Below are positions 17,821 through 24,604 of a stretch of 64,000 nucleotides of DNA, piece by piece (positions within the stretch are counted from its first letter, which is position 1; every line of letters begins with the position of its first letter). The notes under the pieces were generated by a model, which saw only the letters and a program-made list of their open reading frames with translations, ran no database searches and was not told where the DNA came from. A program made the position numbers and the translations under genes. This stretch comes from Ewingella sp. CoE-038-23. Its GTDB lineage: Bacteria; Pseudomonadota; Gammaproteobacteria; Enterobacterales; Enterobacteriaceae. The stretch is taken from assembly GCF_040419245.1 (NCBI RefSeq), contig NZ_JAZHOH010000001.1, positions 2,046,001 to 2,110,000 of the forward strand. Reading direction: 5' to 3'.

Positions 17821-17876
17821 GCTCAATTATCTATCAGCATACTGGTTTCAGGCTTTCCCTTCGTGCATAGGCAGTT

Positions 17877-19049
17877 ATGACAACTTCTGGTACTAACCTA
17901 GAGCATGCTCGTGCTCACAATCGTCGGGTAGTTATCGAGGCGATTCGCCTGAATGGTGAACTCACCCGCGCTGAAATTGCCCGTATGACGGCCTTAACGC
18001 CGCAAACCGTTTCCAATATTGCCACCGAGCTTGAACAAGCGGGCGTGCTTTCTTCCCATCTGCCGCGTAAAGCGGGAGGAAGAGGGCAACCGGCCACGCC
18101 TCTGACCCTCAATCCTGACAGCGCTTACTCCATCGGCATTCATCTTGACCATCAGTCATTGTTGATTGTGCTGGTAGATCTCACCGGCAGCGTGCGTTTT
18201 CGCCACTGGCTGGCGGTGCAAAAACCACAGCCGGAACCGACGCTGGCCCTGATAGAGCAGATACTGCAAGAAATGCGCCAACAGGTGAAAATCGACTGGA
18301 GAAAAATGCTGGGGATTGGCATCGTGATGCCGGGGCCTTTTGGCGTCGAAGGTATCTCTTCCGAAGGCCCAACCACCTTGCACGGCTGGGATAACGTCGA
18401 TGTCGAAGAGCGACTGCGCAGCAGTACCGGCTGGCCAGTCACGCTGGAAAACGATGCCACCGTTGCGGCAATCGGCGAGCGTTTTCACGGCGTCGCTAAG
18501 CAACTCACCTCCTTTATTTACCTCTATATCGGCACTGGACTGGGGGCTGGGATCTTTATGGACGGGCGGATTTACACTGGCCATGCACACAATGCGGGCG
18601 AGGTCGGTCACATAGTGGTGCAACCCGGCGGGCGAGAATGCTATTGCGGCAACAAGGGTTGCCTCGAGCGCTATCTGTCACTGCAGGCCGCCTATGAAGC
18701 CTGCGGGTTGGATCCGATGTCCGCTAAGCCGGAAGATCTGTTAGAAGTGGGTGACGACGCCTTCGAGCGTTGGCTAGATACCACCGTCGAACCCGCCTGC
18801 CAGGCTATCAATATTATGGAGTGCGTGTTCGACGCCGAATGCGTGATCATCGGCGGCATGGTGCCACAGCCCTTGCTCGAAAAGCTGATGAAACGCCTGA
18901 CGCCGCTCTATAGCTCAGTAAGAAGCCGCTATCCGCGCGGCATGCGGCTAAGAATGGGGATGTCCGGCACCGACACCGCCGCGCTGGGTGCTGCGGCTTT
19001 ACCGATATTTGATGAGTTTAATCCGCAATATGAGGTGTTGTTGAAGTAG
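17877..19049 (+). CDS. ROK-family transcriptional regulator (NagC/XylR-like)
   Basis: The 390-residue protein joins an N-terminal winged helix (RAEIARMTALTPQTVSNIA, about residues 25-45) to a ROK sugar-binding domain. The domain shows the GIGIVMPGPFG and YIGTGLGAGIFMDG motifs, a zinc-binding CYCGNKGC cluster and an EVGHIVV motif. Such proteins repress sugar operons and release DNA on binding sugar or sugar phosphate. It is divergent from the CUT1 importer/PfkB kinase operon, which is the obvious target. Two identical palindromes lie in the shared promoter region. Confidence 0.92.
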   Translation: MTTSGTNLEHARAHNRRVVIEAIRLNGELTRAEIARMTALTPQTVSNIATELEQAGVLSSHLPRKAGGRGQPATPLTLNPDSAYSIGIHLDHQSLLIVLVDLTGSVRFRHWLAVQKPQPEPTLALIEQILQEMRQQVKIDWRKMLGIGIVMPGPFGVEGISSEGPTTLHGWDNVDVEERLRSSTGWPVTLENDATVAAIGERFHGVAKQLTSFIYLYIGTGLGAGIFMDGRIYTGHAHNAGEVGHIVVQPGGRECYCGNKGCLERYLSLQAAYEACGLDPMSAKPEDLLEVGDDAFERWLDTTVEPACQAINIMECVFDAECVIIGGMVPQPLLEKLMKRLTPLYSSVRSRYPRGMRLRMGMSGTDTAALGAAALPIFDEFNPQYEVLLK

Positions 19050-19083
19050 AGCGACTTCTGGGCGCTTTCTTTTCAATTTCATC

Positions 19084-19194
19084 TTAAGGTCAAAACCTTG
19101 CGTTGCCACGCAAACTGGCCTTTAAGGTCAAGGTCGTGCGCTGACGCCACACCGGCCTTAAGGTCAAAACCTTGCGCTGCCACGCAAACTGGCC
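19084..19194. repeat. Three tandem 37-bp units, each with an inverted repeat
   Basis: Units start at 19084, 19121 and 19158, with period exactly 37. Each runs from (T)TTAAGGTCAA to ..GGCC. The first and third differ at one base; the middle one swaps the hairpin (TTGCG..CGCAA in 1 and 3, GTGCG..GCCAC in 2). No unique spacers, so not a CRISPR. They form the outer end of repeat copy A. Confidence 0.85.
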
Positions 19195-19436
19195 CAAAGG
19201 GTTTTAAACGAAACCCTTTGGAATCCTGCGTTTTTTTGCTGCTGAAAGATCGAGGCTTCGCAGGGTCGGAATGGACGTGTTCCAGCGGCCAAAAATGATC
19301 GCCGCGAAGTGCCGCCGCTTAGGCGGTTCCCTCGCGGCGGGATTCCAACCCGCGAAAAAAGACTCGCGGTTTTCCACCTCTTGCTCGGCGTCACTTCTGA
19401 ATGCGGCCTACTGGCATTTCAACCGTGCCTTTTCAG
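19084..19436. repeat. Structured intergenic repeat, copy A (single monomer)
   Basis: One monomer of the family seen also at 23954-24573 and 56125-56750. After the 37-bp units comes a perfect hairpin (CCAAAGGGTTT/AAACCCTTTGG with loop TAAACG, 19194-19221), a GGACGTGTTCCAG block, the CCGCTTAGGCGG palindrome and the block CACCTCTTGCTCGGCGTCAC. It lies between the convergent ends of the ROK gene and the antitoxin gene. An ORF can be read through parts of it on either strand, but the structure is better conserved than any reading frame. No transposase or target duplication was found. Confidence 0.8.
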
Positions 19437-19475
19437 GGGAGTGCTGTTCTGCATCAGTGGGTTAATGACAAAAAC

Positions 19476-19781
19476 TCACTTTTCACTGAAAGGCTGAAAG
19501 ACAAACATGCCGCCGACGGCTTGGGCGTAGCGGGCCACGGTTTCTAAGTTGGGGGAGACCACGCCGTTTTCCATGCGGCTGATGTTTTGCTTTTTCATCC
19601 CGGTTTTTTCCGCAATGTCTTCTTGGGTGAGGTTGAGCGCCTGCCGGGCCTGTTTGAGCTGTGCCAGCATCGCTTGGCGAATTTCAATGGCGTCGAAGGC
19701 CGCGCGAACCTGCGGATTTTTTAGTGCTTCATCCATGACCTGCTGAAGTGGCAACAGATCGTTCTCGTTTTTAATCGCCAT
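19476..19781 (-). CDS. XRE-family antitoxin (HigA-like)
   Basis: The 101-residue protein has an N-terminal helix region and a C-terminal helix-turn-helix of the Cro/CI type (LNLTQEDIAEKTGMKKQNIS, about residues 50-70). HigA-type antitoxins bind their own promoter and neutralise the HigB ribonuclease. It starts 1 bp after the stop of the toxin gene, giving the toxin-first order typical of higBA. Because the toxin has an internal stop, this antitoxin is probably an orphan, possibly kept as a repressor. ATG 19781 has an AGGTC/GGAGG ribosome site inside the toxin 3' end. Confidence 0.85.
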   Translation of the reverse strand: MAIKNENDLLPLQQVMDEALKNPQVRAAFDAIEIRQAMLAQLKQARQALNLTQEDIAEKTGMKKQNISRMENGVVSPNLETVARYAQAVGGMFVFQPFSEK

Positions 19782-19782
19782 G

Positions 19783-20106
19783 CTATGACCTCCGTTTTAT
19801 CGCCTTCATTCGCTGAACGGCTAATTTCAATGATTGCCGTGGTGTCTTTTGTGTTTTCTTGTGCAGCACATGCACCACGTTAATCTGACGTCTTTCCATG
19901 AAAAAATAGAAAGCGCGACCTTGCCCATCAAGGCTGGTGACCCGAAGCTCTCAAATGCCTTCTCCTACATACCTCACCTGCGGCTCCTGCAAGAAAGGCC
20001 CAAACTCTGTCAGTTGCGTAAAACCAAAAAGCATTGCGGCAACCATTGAAGGGGGTAACTGCTCCAACTCTTTTTGAGCACTGCGGGTTAAAGCGACTTG
20101 ATACAT
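19783..20106 (-). pseudogene. HigB/Gp49-type toxin with internal stop codon
   Basis: Translation from ATG 20106 (ribosome site AAGGATGG) reads MYQVALTRSAQKELEQLPPS and on to VRYVGEGI, then TGA (codon 52, 19951-19953), then in the same frame ELRVTSLDGQGRAFYFFMER and a basic end stopping at 19783. HigB/Gp49 proteins usually have a Trp or similar residue before ELRV, so TGG to TGA is a simple explanation. The whole frame is 108 codons, the family's normal size. The downstream half lacks its own good start, so the toxin is most likely inactive unless TGA is read through. It is the first gene of the pair with the intact antitoxin. Confidence 0.85.
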
Positions 20107-20202
20107 TCCGCCATCCTTGGAGTAATCAATTATGATGTTTTTAACCAATAAGTAAAGTCACCATTTATGATTACTTTCCTTTATTGGAATGAATGTCGCA
20201 TT

Positions 20203-20240
20203 AGGAGTGTAAACAGCATGTATGGCTGCAAAACACTCCT
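20203..20240. other. Two-tier hairpin between toxin gene and ABC permease gene
   Basis: AGGAGTGT pairs with ACACTCCT and, inside it, CAGC with GCTG around ATGTATG. A TTTT run follows on the plus strand. It may be a terminator of an unrecognised plus-strand transcript or a structured leader. No gene assigned. Confidence 0.4.
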
Positions 20241-20336
20241 TTTGAGCATTCTAAAGTGTCAGGATTTTGGCGCGAGTGCTTAAAGTGAAGGTGCCGAGAC
20301 AACTCGCAAAAATGGCGGGGATATAGCTATTACAGG

Positions 20337-21992
20337 TCACGCCAACTTGCGATTCTGCAATTTCACCGCGATCAGCATCAGCGTGACGCCTATCAGCACG
20401 GCAATCGACGCCATCGCCATGCCGTCGCCAACCGAACCTTGCTCAAACTGCCGCCAGACAAACACCGACACGGTTTGTACACCTGCGGGAGCCAGCAGCA
20501 GCGAAGTGACCAGCTCGCGCGAGGCCACCGCGAACACCATCATCATGGCGGCCAGCAGGCTTGGGCGAACCAGCGGCAGTAGGATCCGCCACAGCGCCTG
20601 ACCCGCGCTGGCGCCGTGCACCCGGGCCGCGGCGTCGAGATTGCCACCAATCTGCTTTAGGGCGGCGCTGGCGTAGCGCACCGGATAAGGCAGCAGCAGA
20701 CAGCAGTAGGCCAGCAGCAAAATCGCCCAGCTGTTGTAAGGCGTGACCGGCCAGAAGGTTCGGTTCCACGCCAGTATTAGCCCGACACCCACCACAATGC
20801 CCGGCAGCGCGGCGGGGAGCAGAGATAACCCGTCAATTGCCGCCGAGCCGCGAGTCTTGCGCACCACAACCAGCCACGACGCCAACAGGCCGACGGCCCC
20901 GGTGATCAGCGCCGTGCCCAAGGCCAAGCCGAGGCTAGTGCTGAGCGCGCCCAGCGCATCGCCGTCAATTTCAAACAGCGCCGCATAGTGGCGAAGTGAG
21001 AGGTTTTGCCACGAAATGCCGCCGGACAGCGTGTTTGAGAATGCCGTCAGTGCCATAGAGCACAGCGGCATTACCACCGTGACCAAGCCAACCAGCGAGA
21101 ACAGGGCTAACACCGGCCATTTCGCCGCGCCCAGAGGTTTCGCCACCACGTCCGCCGGTTTGCCGGTCAGGGTTTCCACATTGCGCCCGGCCAGCACCGC
21201 GTGCTGCACGCAGTAGGCGCAAAGCGCCAGAGACACCAGCACCAAAGACAGCACGGCGGCACCGGGCATGTCCACTGGCCAGTCGGCCAGCTTCTGCTCA
21301 ATGCCGGTAGTCAGCAGGTTCACGCCGCTGCGTGCGCCCAACGCGCCGGGCACGCCATACTCTTCAATCGTCAGGGTGAAGGCCAGCAGCAGGCTGGAGG
21401 CCATGGCGGGTAGAGCTAAAGGCAGGGTGACGCGGAAAAATGCCCGCCACGGCCCCGCGCCGTGAATGCGCGCGACGTCGGCCAGTCTGCTGCCACTGGC
21501 GGCCATGCTGCGCGACACTGCGAAGTAGACCACTGGGAAGATGTTGAGGGTCATCACCGCAATCATTCCCGGCACTGAGAACAAAAACGCATTGAGACGC
21601 ACGGCCAGAAGCTGTTCCAGATAGCCATTGGTTTGCAACGCCAGCATCCACGATAGGGCGGCGATGTAGGGCGGCGCCATGAAGGGGATCAGAAACACTA
21701 AGTCCCACAGCGCCGCGCCGGGCAAGGCGAATAACCCGCGCAGCGCGCCGAGAGGAATGCCAATAATGGCGCTGCACAGCGCCACGCCAAGCCCGACTTT
21801 CAGCGTGCTAATGACCATTTCCCGCAGCTGGGCATCACTAAAAAGTCGGCCAAAAGGGGCAAAAGCGTCGCTAAAAGCACCGCCGTCGAGATGTGGAAAG
21901 ATAGCCTGCAATACGACAAAACTAACCGGCAGCCCCACCAGAAGCAGCAGCGCAGCGCCGGTGAGCGCGGGTAACAAGAGCGTCTTATTCAT
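20337..21992 (-). CDS. Fused ABC transporter permease (SfuB/FbpB-like, iron-type)
   Basis: The 551-residue protein is two permease domains in one chain, about 12 membrane helices. Two EAA-type loops are visible (SRLADVARIHGAGPWRAFFRV near residue 170, given in part, and LDAAARVHGASAGQALWRI near 455). This is the layout of Fe(III) permeases such as SfuB/FbpB, although polyamine and phosphonate systems have related folds. It is the last gene of an operon ATPase, binding protein, permease, separated from the binding protein by 72 bp containing a strong hairpin. Substrate: ferric iron is likeliest, not proven. Confidence 0.85.
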   Translation of the reverse strand: MNKTLLLPALTGAALLLLVGLPVSFVVLQAIFPHLDGGAFSDAFAPFGRLFSDAQLREMVISTLKVGLGVALCSAIIGIPLGALRGLFALPGAALWDLVFLIPFMAPPYIAALSWMLALQTNGYLEQLLAVRLNAFLFSVPGMIAVMTLNIFPVVYFAVSRSMAASGSRLADVARIHGAGPWRAFFRVTLPLALPAMASSLLLAFTLTIEEYGVPGALGARSGVNLLTTGIEQKLADWPVDMPGAAVLSLVLVSLALCAYCVQHAVLAGRNVETLTGKPADVVAKPLGAAKWPVLALFSLVGLVTVVMPLCSMALTAFSNTLSGGISWQNLSLRHYAALFEIDGDALGALSTSLGLALGTALITGAVGLLASWLVVVRKTRGSAAIDGLSLLPAALPGIVVGVGLILAWNRTFWPVTPYNSWAILLLAYCCLLLPYPVRYASAALKQIGGNLDAAARVHGASAGQALWRILLPLVRPSLLAAMMMVFAVASRELVTSLLLAPAGVQTVSVFVWRQFEQGSVGDGMAMASIAVLIGVTLMLIAVKLQNRKLA

Positions 21993-22030
21993 CAGAAGAG
22001 TGTCTGTTGGTGTAAACAGGGAAGATAACG

Positions 22031-22053
22031 TCAGGGCCGGCTTGCGGCCCTGA
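22031..22053 (-). other. Intercistronic hairpin between iron-type binding protein and permease genes
   Basis: TCAGGGCCG pairs perfectly with CGGCCCTGA around five bases. Same placement as the hairpin in the sugar operon (16231-16254), where it could favour binding-protein production over permease. Confidence 0.55.
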
Positions 22054-22064
22054 ACATGGATGAC

Positions 22065-23042
22065 TCAGCGTTGACCAAAAAGAGCGGCAAATCGGTCAAG
22101 AACCTCTTTGCGCGATGCCGAGGCTTGAGCCTCTTCTGGCAGCAGTTTCAAAGACTTAAACAGAGGGCGCTTGGCGTCGATATCGGTGCGCGCTGGCATC
22201 AGCCAGGCTTCGGCAACCAGCTTCTGGCCTTCTTCCGAAAGGGCGTAATCGATAAAGGCTTTGGCCTCTTTTTGCTCTTTGCTCGACTTAAGGATCATCA
22301 TCGGGCGCGGCGCGATCACCGTGCCGGTAGACGGGAAAATCACTTTAATCGCCTCACCGTCCTGCACGCTGCTGTAGGACACATAATCCACCGCGCCGAA
22401 TACCGCGGCTTTCGCCCCTTGCAGCACTGGCGTCAGGGCCTGCGCATTAGGCCCGGCAATCACCATGCCGTTGGCTTTTAGCTGGTCAAAAAGCTTCCAT
22501 GCCTGCTCGTGCTGGGCATTTTGTAACCCGATCAGCAAATCGAGCGAAGCCCCGGACAGCGCCGGGTCAGGCGTGGTGACTTTATCTTTAAATTCAGGCT
22601 TGGCGAGATCAGCCCACTCTTTTGGCTCCGGCGTGCCGCTTTTGGTATTCCAGACAATCCCCAACGCCGAAATGCCCTGAGCCACGTAATAAGGCGTTTT
22701 GAACTGCGCCGGAACCTGCGCCGCGTTAGGGCTTTGGTAAGGCAGCAGCCAGTCGCGTTTTTGCAGGTCTTCGGCGGTATCCCACGAGGCGGAAATCAGA
22801 ATGTCCGCGCGCGGATTGGCTTGTTCGGCGTCAAGGCGTGCCATCACTTTGCCGGTGGTGGCCTGAAATACGTCGACTTTGACGCCAGTCTGCTTTTCAT
22901 AACCTGCGGCCAATTTTTTAGCCAGAGAGCCTGGCCCGGCGGTGTAGAGCGTCAGGGCATTTGCGCTGCCCGCCATTGCGAGAGAAAGAGTCATTGCGGT
23001 GATTAAACCTGTTTTCGATATAAAAGGAGTGCGTTTCATCAT
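22065..23042 (-). CDS. Iron-type ABC transporter substrate-binding protein
   Basis: The 325-residue periplasmic protein has a signal peptide (cleavage near AGSANA-LTLYT) and the pattern of the Fe(III)/2-aminoethylphosphonate binding-protein family (LTLYTAGPGSLAKKL, ADILISASWDTAED, ARPMMILKSSKEQKEA region). Iron-binding members use paired Tyr residues late in the chain; here YVSYSS is present but I cannot confirm the site. The gene follows the ATPase by 17 bp. Start at the first of two adjacent ATG codons, after GGATAAC. The family also binds other ligands, so the iron assignment is tentative. Confidence 0.82.
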   Translation of the reverse strand: MMKRTPFISKTGLITAMTLSLAMAGSANALTLYTAGPGSLAKKLAAGYEKQTGVKVDVFQATTGKVMARLDAEQANPRADILISASWDTAEDLQKRDWLLPYQSPNAAQVPAQFKTPYYVAQGISALGIVWNTKSGTPEPKEWADLAKPEFKDKVTTPDPALSGASLDLLIGLQNAQHEQAWKLFDQLKANGMVIAGPNAQALTPVLQGAKAAVFGAVDYVSYSSVQDGEAIKVIFPSTGTVIAPRPMMILKSSKEQKEAKAFIDYALSEEGQKLVAEAWLMPARTDIDAKRPLFKSLKLLPEEAQASASRKEVLDRFAALFGQR

Positions 23043-23059
23043 CAGTTATCCATCAGAGG

Positions 23060-23809
23060 TTAAAGAGCAAAAGGAACAACGCGGGAAGGTTCAATATGGT
23101 CAAGTCGCGCGATCTGGCCGTGCTCCATGCGAGCCACGCAGTGCGCCAAGGCTTGGGCTTCTTGCGGGTCATGGGTGACGTAAACCGCCGTAGTGCCCAG
23201 CTGACGCAGGAGCACCGCCATCTCTTCACACAGGGTTTCGCGCAGGTGACGGTCGAGGTTGGAGAGAGGTTCGTCGAACAGCAGGATTTGCGGCTCGGCG
23301 ACAATCGCCCGCGCCAGCGCCACGCGCTGCTGCTGCCCGCCAGAAAGCTCAGCAGGGCGGCGTGCGGCGAAATCCGCTAACCCCACGCGCTCGAGGGTTG
23401 CCATCACGCGCTGCTTTTGCTCCGCTCCGCGCACGCCGCGCATCTGCAAGGGAAACGCGACGTTCTGCATCACGCTCATGTGCGGCCAAAGCGCGTAATC
23501 CTGAAACGCCATGCCCAACGAGCGTTTCTCCGGCGGCAAGCTAAAGCGACCGGCAGCTACGCGAGTGGCACCAAAGTGGATCTCACCCGATGACGGATGC
23601 AGCAGTCCGGCTAACAGTTTCAGCAGCGTACTTTTCCCGCAGCCCGAAGGGCCGAGCAGGGCGATGATGGTACCTTTCGGCACCTCGAGATTGACGTGAT
23701 TGAGTACCCGATTTGCCCCAAATTGGTAACAAACCTGATGAACAGCGATTGCGGGCAAGGAAGACGCGCAGGGGCGCGATCCCAGAGCCGCAAGGTCTGG
23801 AGTGGTCAT
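23060..23809 (-). CDS. ABC transporter ATP-binding protein (iron/polyamine type)
   Basis: The 249-residue ATPase has Walker A (GPSGCGKST), Q-loop (AFQDYALWPHMSV), signature LSGGQQQR, Walker B (ILLFDEPLSNLDRHLR) and H-loop (YVTHDPQEAQAL). FbpC- or PotA-like relatives are usually about 350 residues with a C-terminal regulatory OB domain; this one ends after the nucleotide-binding domain, so it probably lacks that control domain. First gene of the importer operon. Its upstream region is occupied by the structured repeat copy B. Confidence 0.85.
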   Translation of the reverse strand: MTTPDLAALGSRPCASSLPAIAVHQVCYQFGANRVLNHVNLEVPKGTIIALLGPSGCGKSTLLKLLAGLLHPSSGEIHFGATRVAAGRFSLPPEKRSLGMAFQDYALWPHMSVMQNVAFPLQMRGVRGAEQKQRVMATLERVGLADFAARRPAELSGGQQQRVALARAIVAEPQILLFDEPLSNLDRHLRETLCEEMAVLLRQLGTTAVYVTHDPQEAQALAHCVARMEHGQIARLDHIEPSRVVPFAL

Positions 23810-23953
23810 GGGAACTATCCTCTTTGGGATTTAATGTATCGCTGGAGCTTAAAGGGGATTGATGAAGGATTTATGACTGTTGGGGGAAACAGTCGGCGTC
23901 GCTTTTTAGCCTTGGGCAGCGGCCCAAACGCGCTTTTAAATTCAAATTCAACT

Positions 23954-24573
23954 TCAAGGTCGTGGGCGTCGGCCCACACCGTTTTAAGGTCAAGGTCGTG
24001 CGCTGCCGCCACACAGGCCTCAAGGGGCGCCTATCGCCGCGCCCCTCAAGACTCCCAGGCTCTTTACTGCGCGCTTCGCTCGTGAGGCGGACGTGTTTCA
24101 GGGACTTCCGTTATCCACCGCAAAATGTCGCCGCTTAGGCGGTGCCTTCGCCACGGGATTCGAGCCTTTGGTCTCGAACCTCTCGCTCAGCGCCATTTTT
24201 GACTGCGGTTTTGAGGCATTTCGACCGTGCCGTTTCAGTGAAGTTCTATTCGGCTCCTCCCCCTGACAAGAGGGAGGAGCAAGGCAATAACAAACAGAAA
24301 ACCTGAAAAGGCACGGTGTAAAAGCCAGTAGGTCGCGTTCAGAAGTGACGCCGAGCAAGAGGTGGAAAACCGCGAGTCTTTTTTCGCGGGTTCTAATCCC
24401 GCAGCGAGGGAACCGCCTAAGCGGCGGCACTTCGCGGCGATCATTTTGGCGGCTGGAACACGTCCATTCCGACCCTGCGCAGCCTCGATCTCACAAAAGA
24501 AAAAACGCAGGGTTCCAAGGGAGGCGCGTTTACGCCTCCCTTGGTCGGTGTGGGCCGACGCCCACGACCTTGA
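23954..24573. repeat. Structured intergenic repeat, copy B (inverted pair of monomers)
   Basis: A 620-bp element bounded by perfect 28-bp terminal inverted repeats (23954-23981 and 24546-24573; ends TCAAGGTCGTGGGCG...). Each half is a diverged monomer; they meet tail to tail around a spacer that includes a purine/pyrimidine hairpin (24253-24280). Left half hairpin: AGGGGCGC/GCGCCCCT. Right half: CCAAGGGAGGCG/CGCCTCCCTTGG with loop CGTTTA. No transposase, and no target duplication was recognised. It fills the 795-bp gap between the iron-type ATPase gene start and the bcsG end. Confidence 0.85.
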
Positions 24574-24604
24574 CCTTAAAGCAGCTCAAAGGGCTGCCCC
24601 TTAT

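Noticed and set aside
19084..19194. Possible CRISPR array (37-bp units)
   Set aside because: Units are adjacent with no unique spacers and no cas genes are nearby.
23954..24573. Insertion sequence at copy B
   Set aside because: No transposase frame is present and no target-site duplication was recognised; only terminal repeats support mobility.
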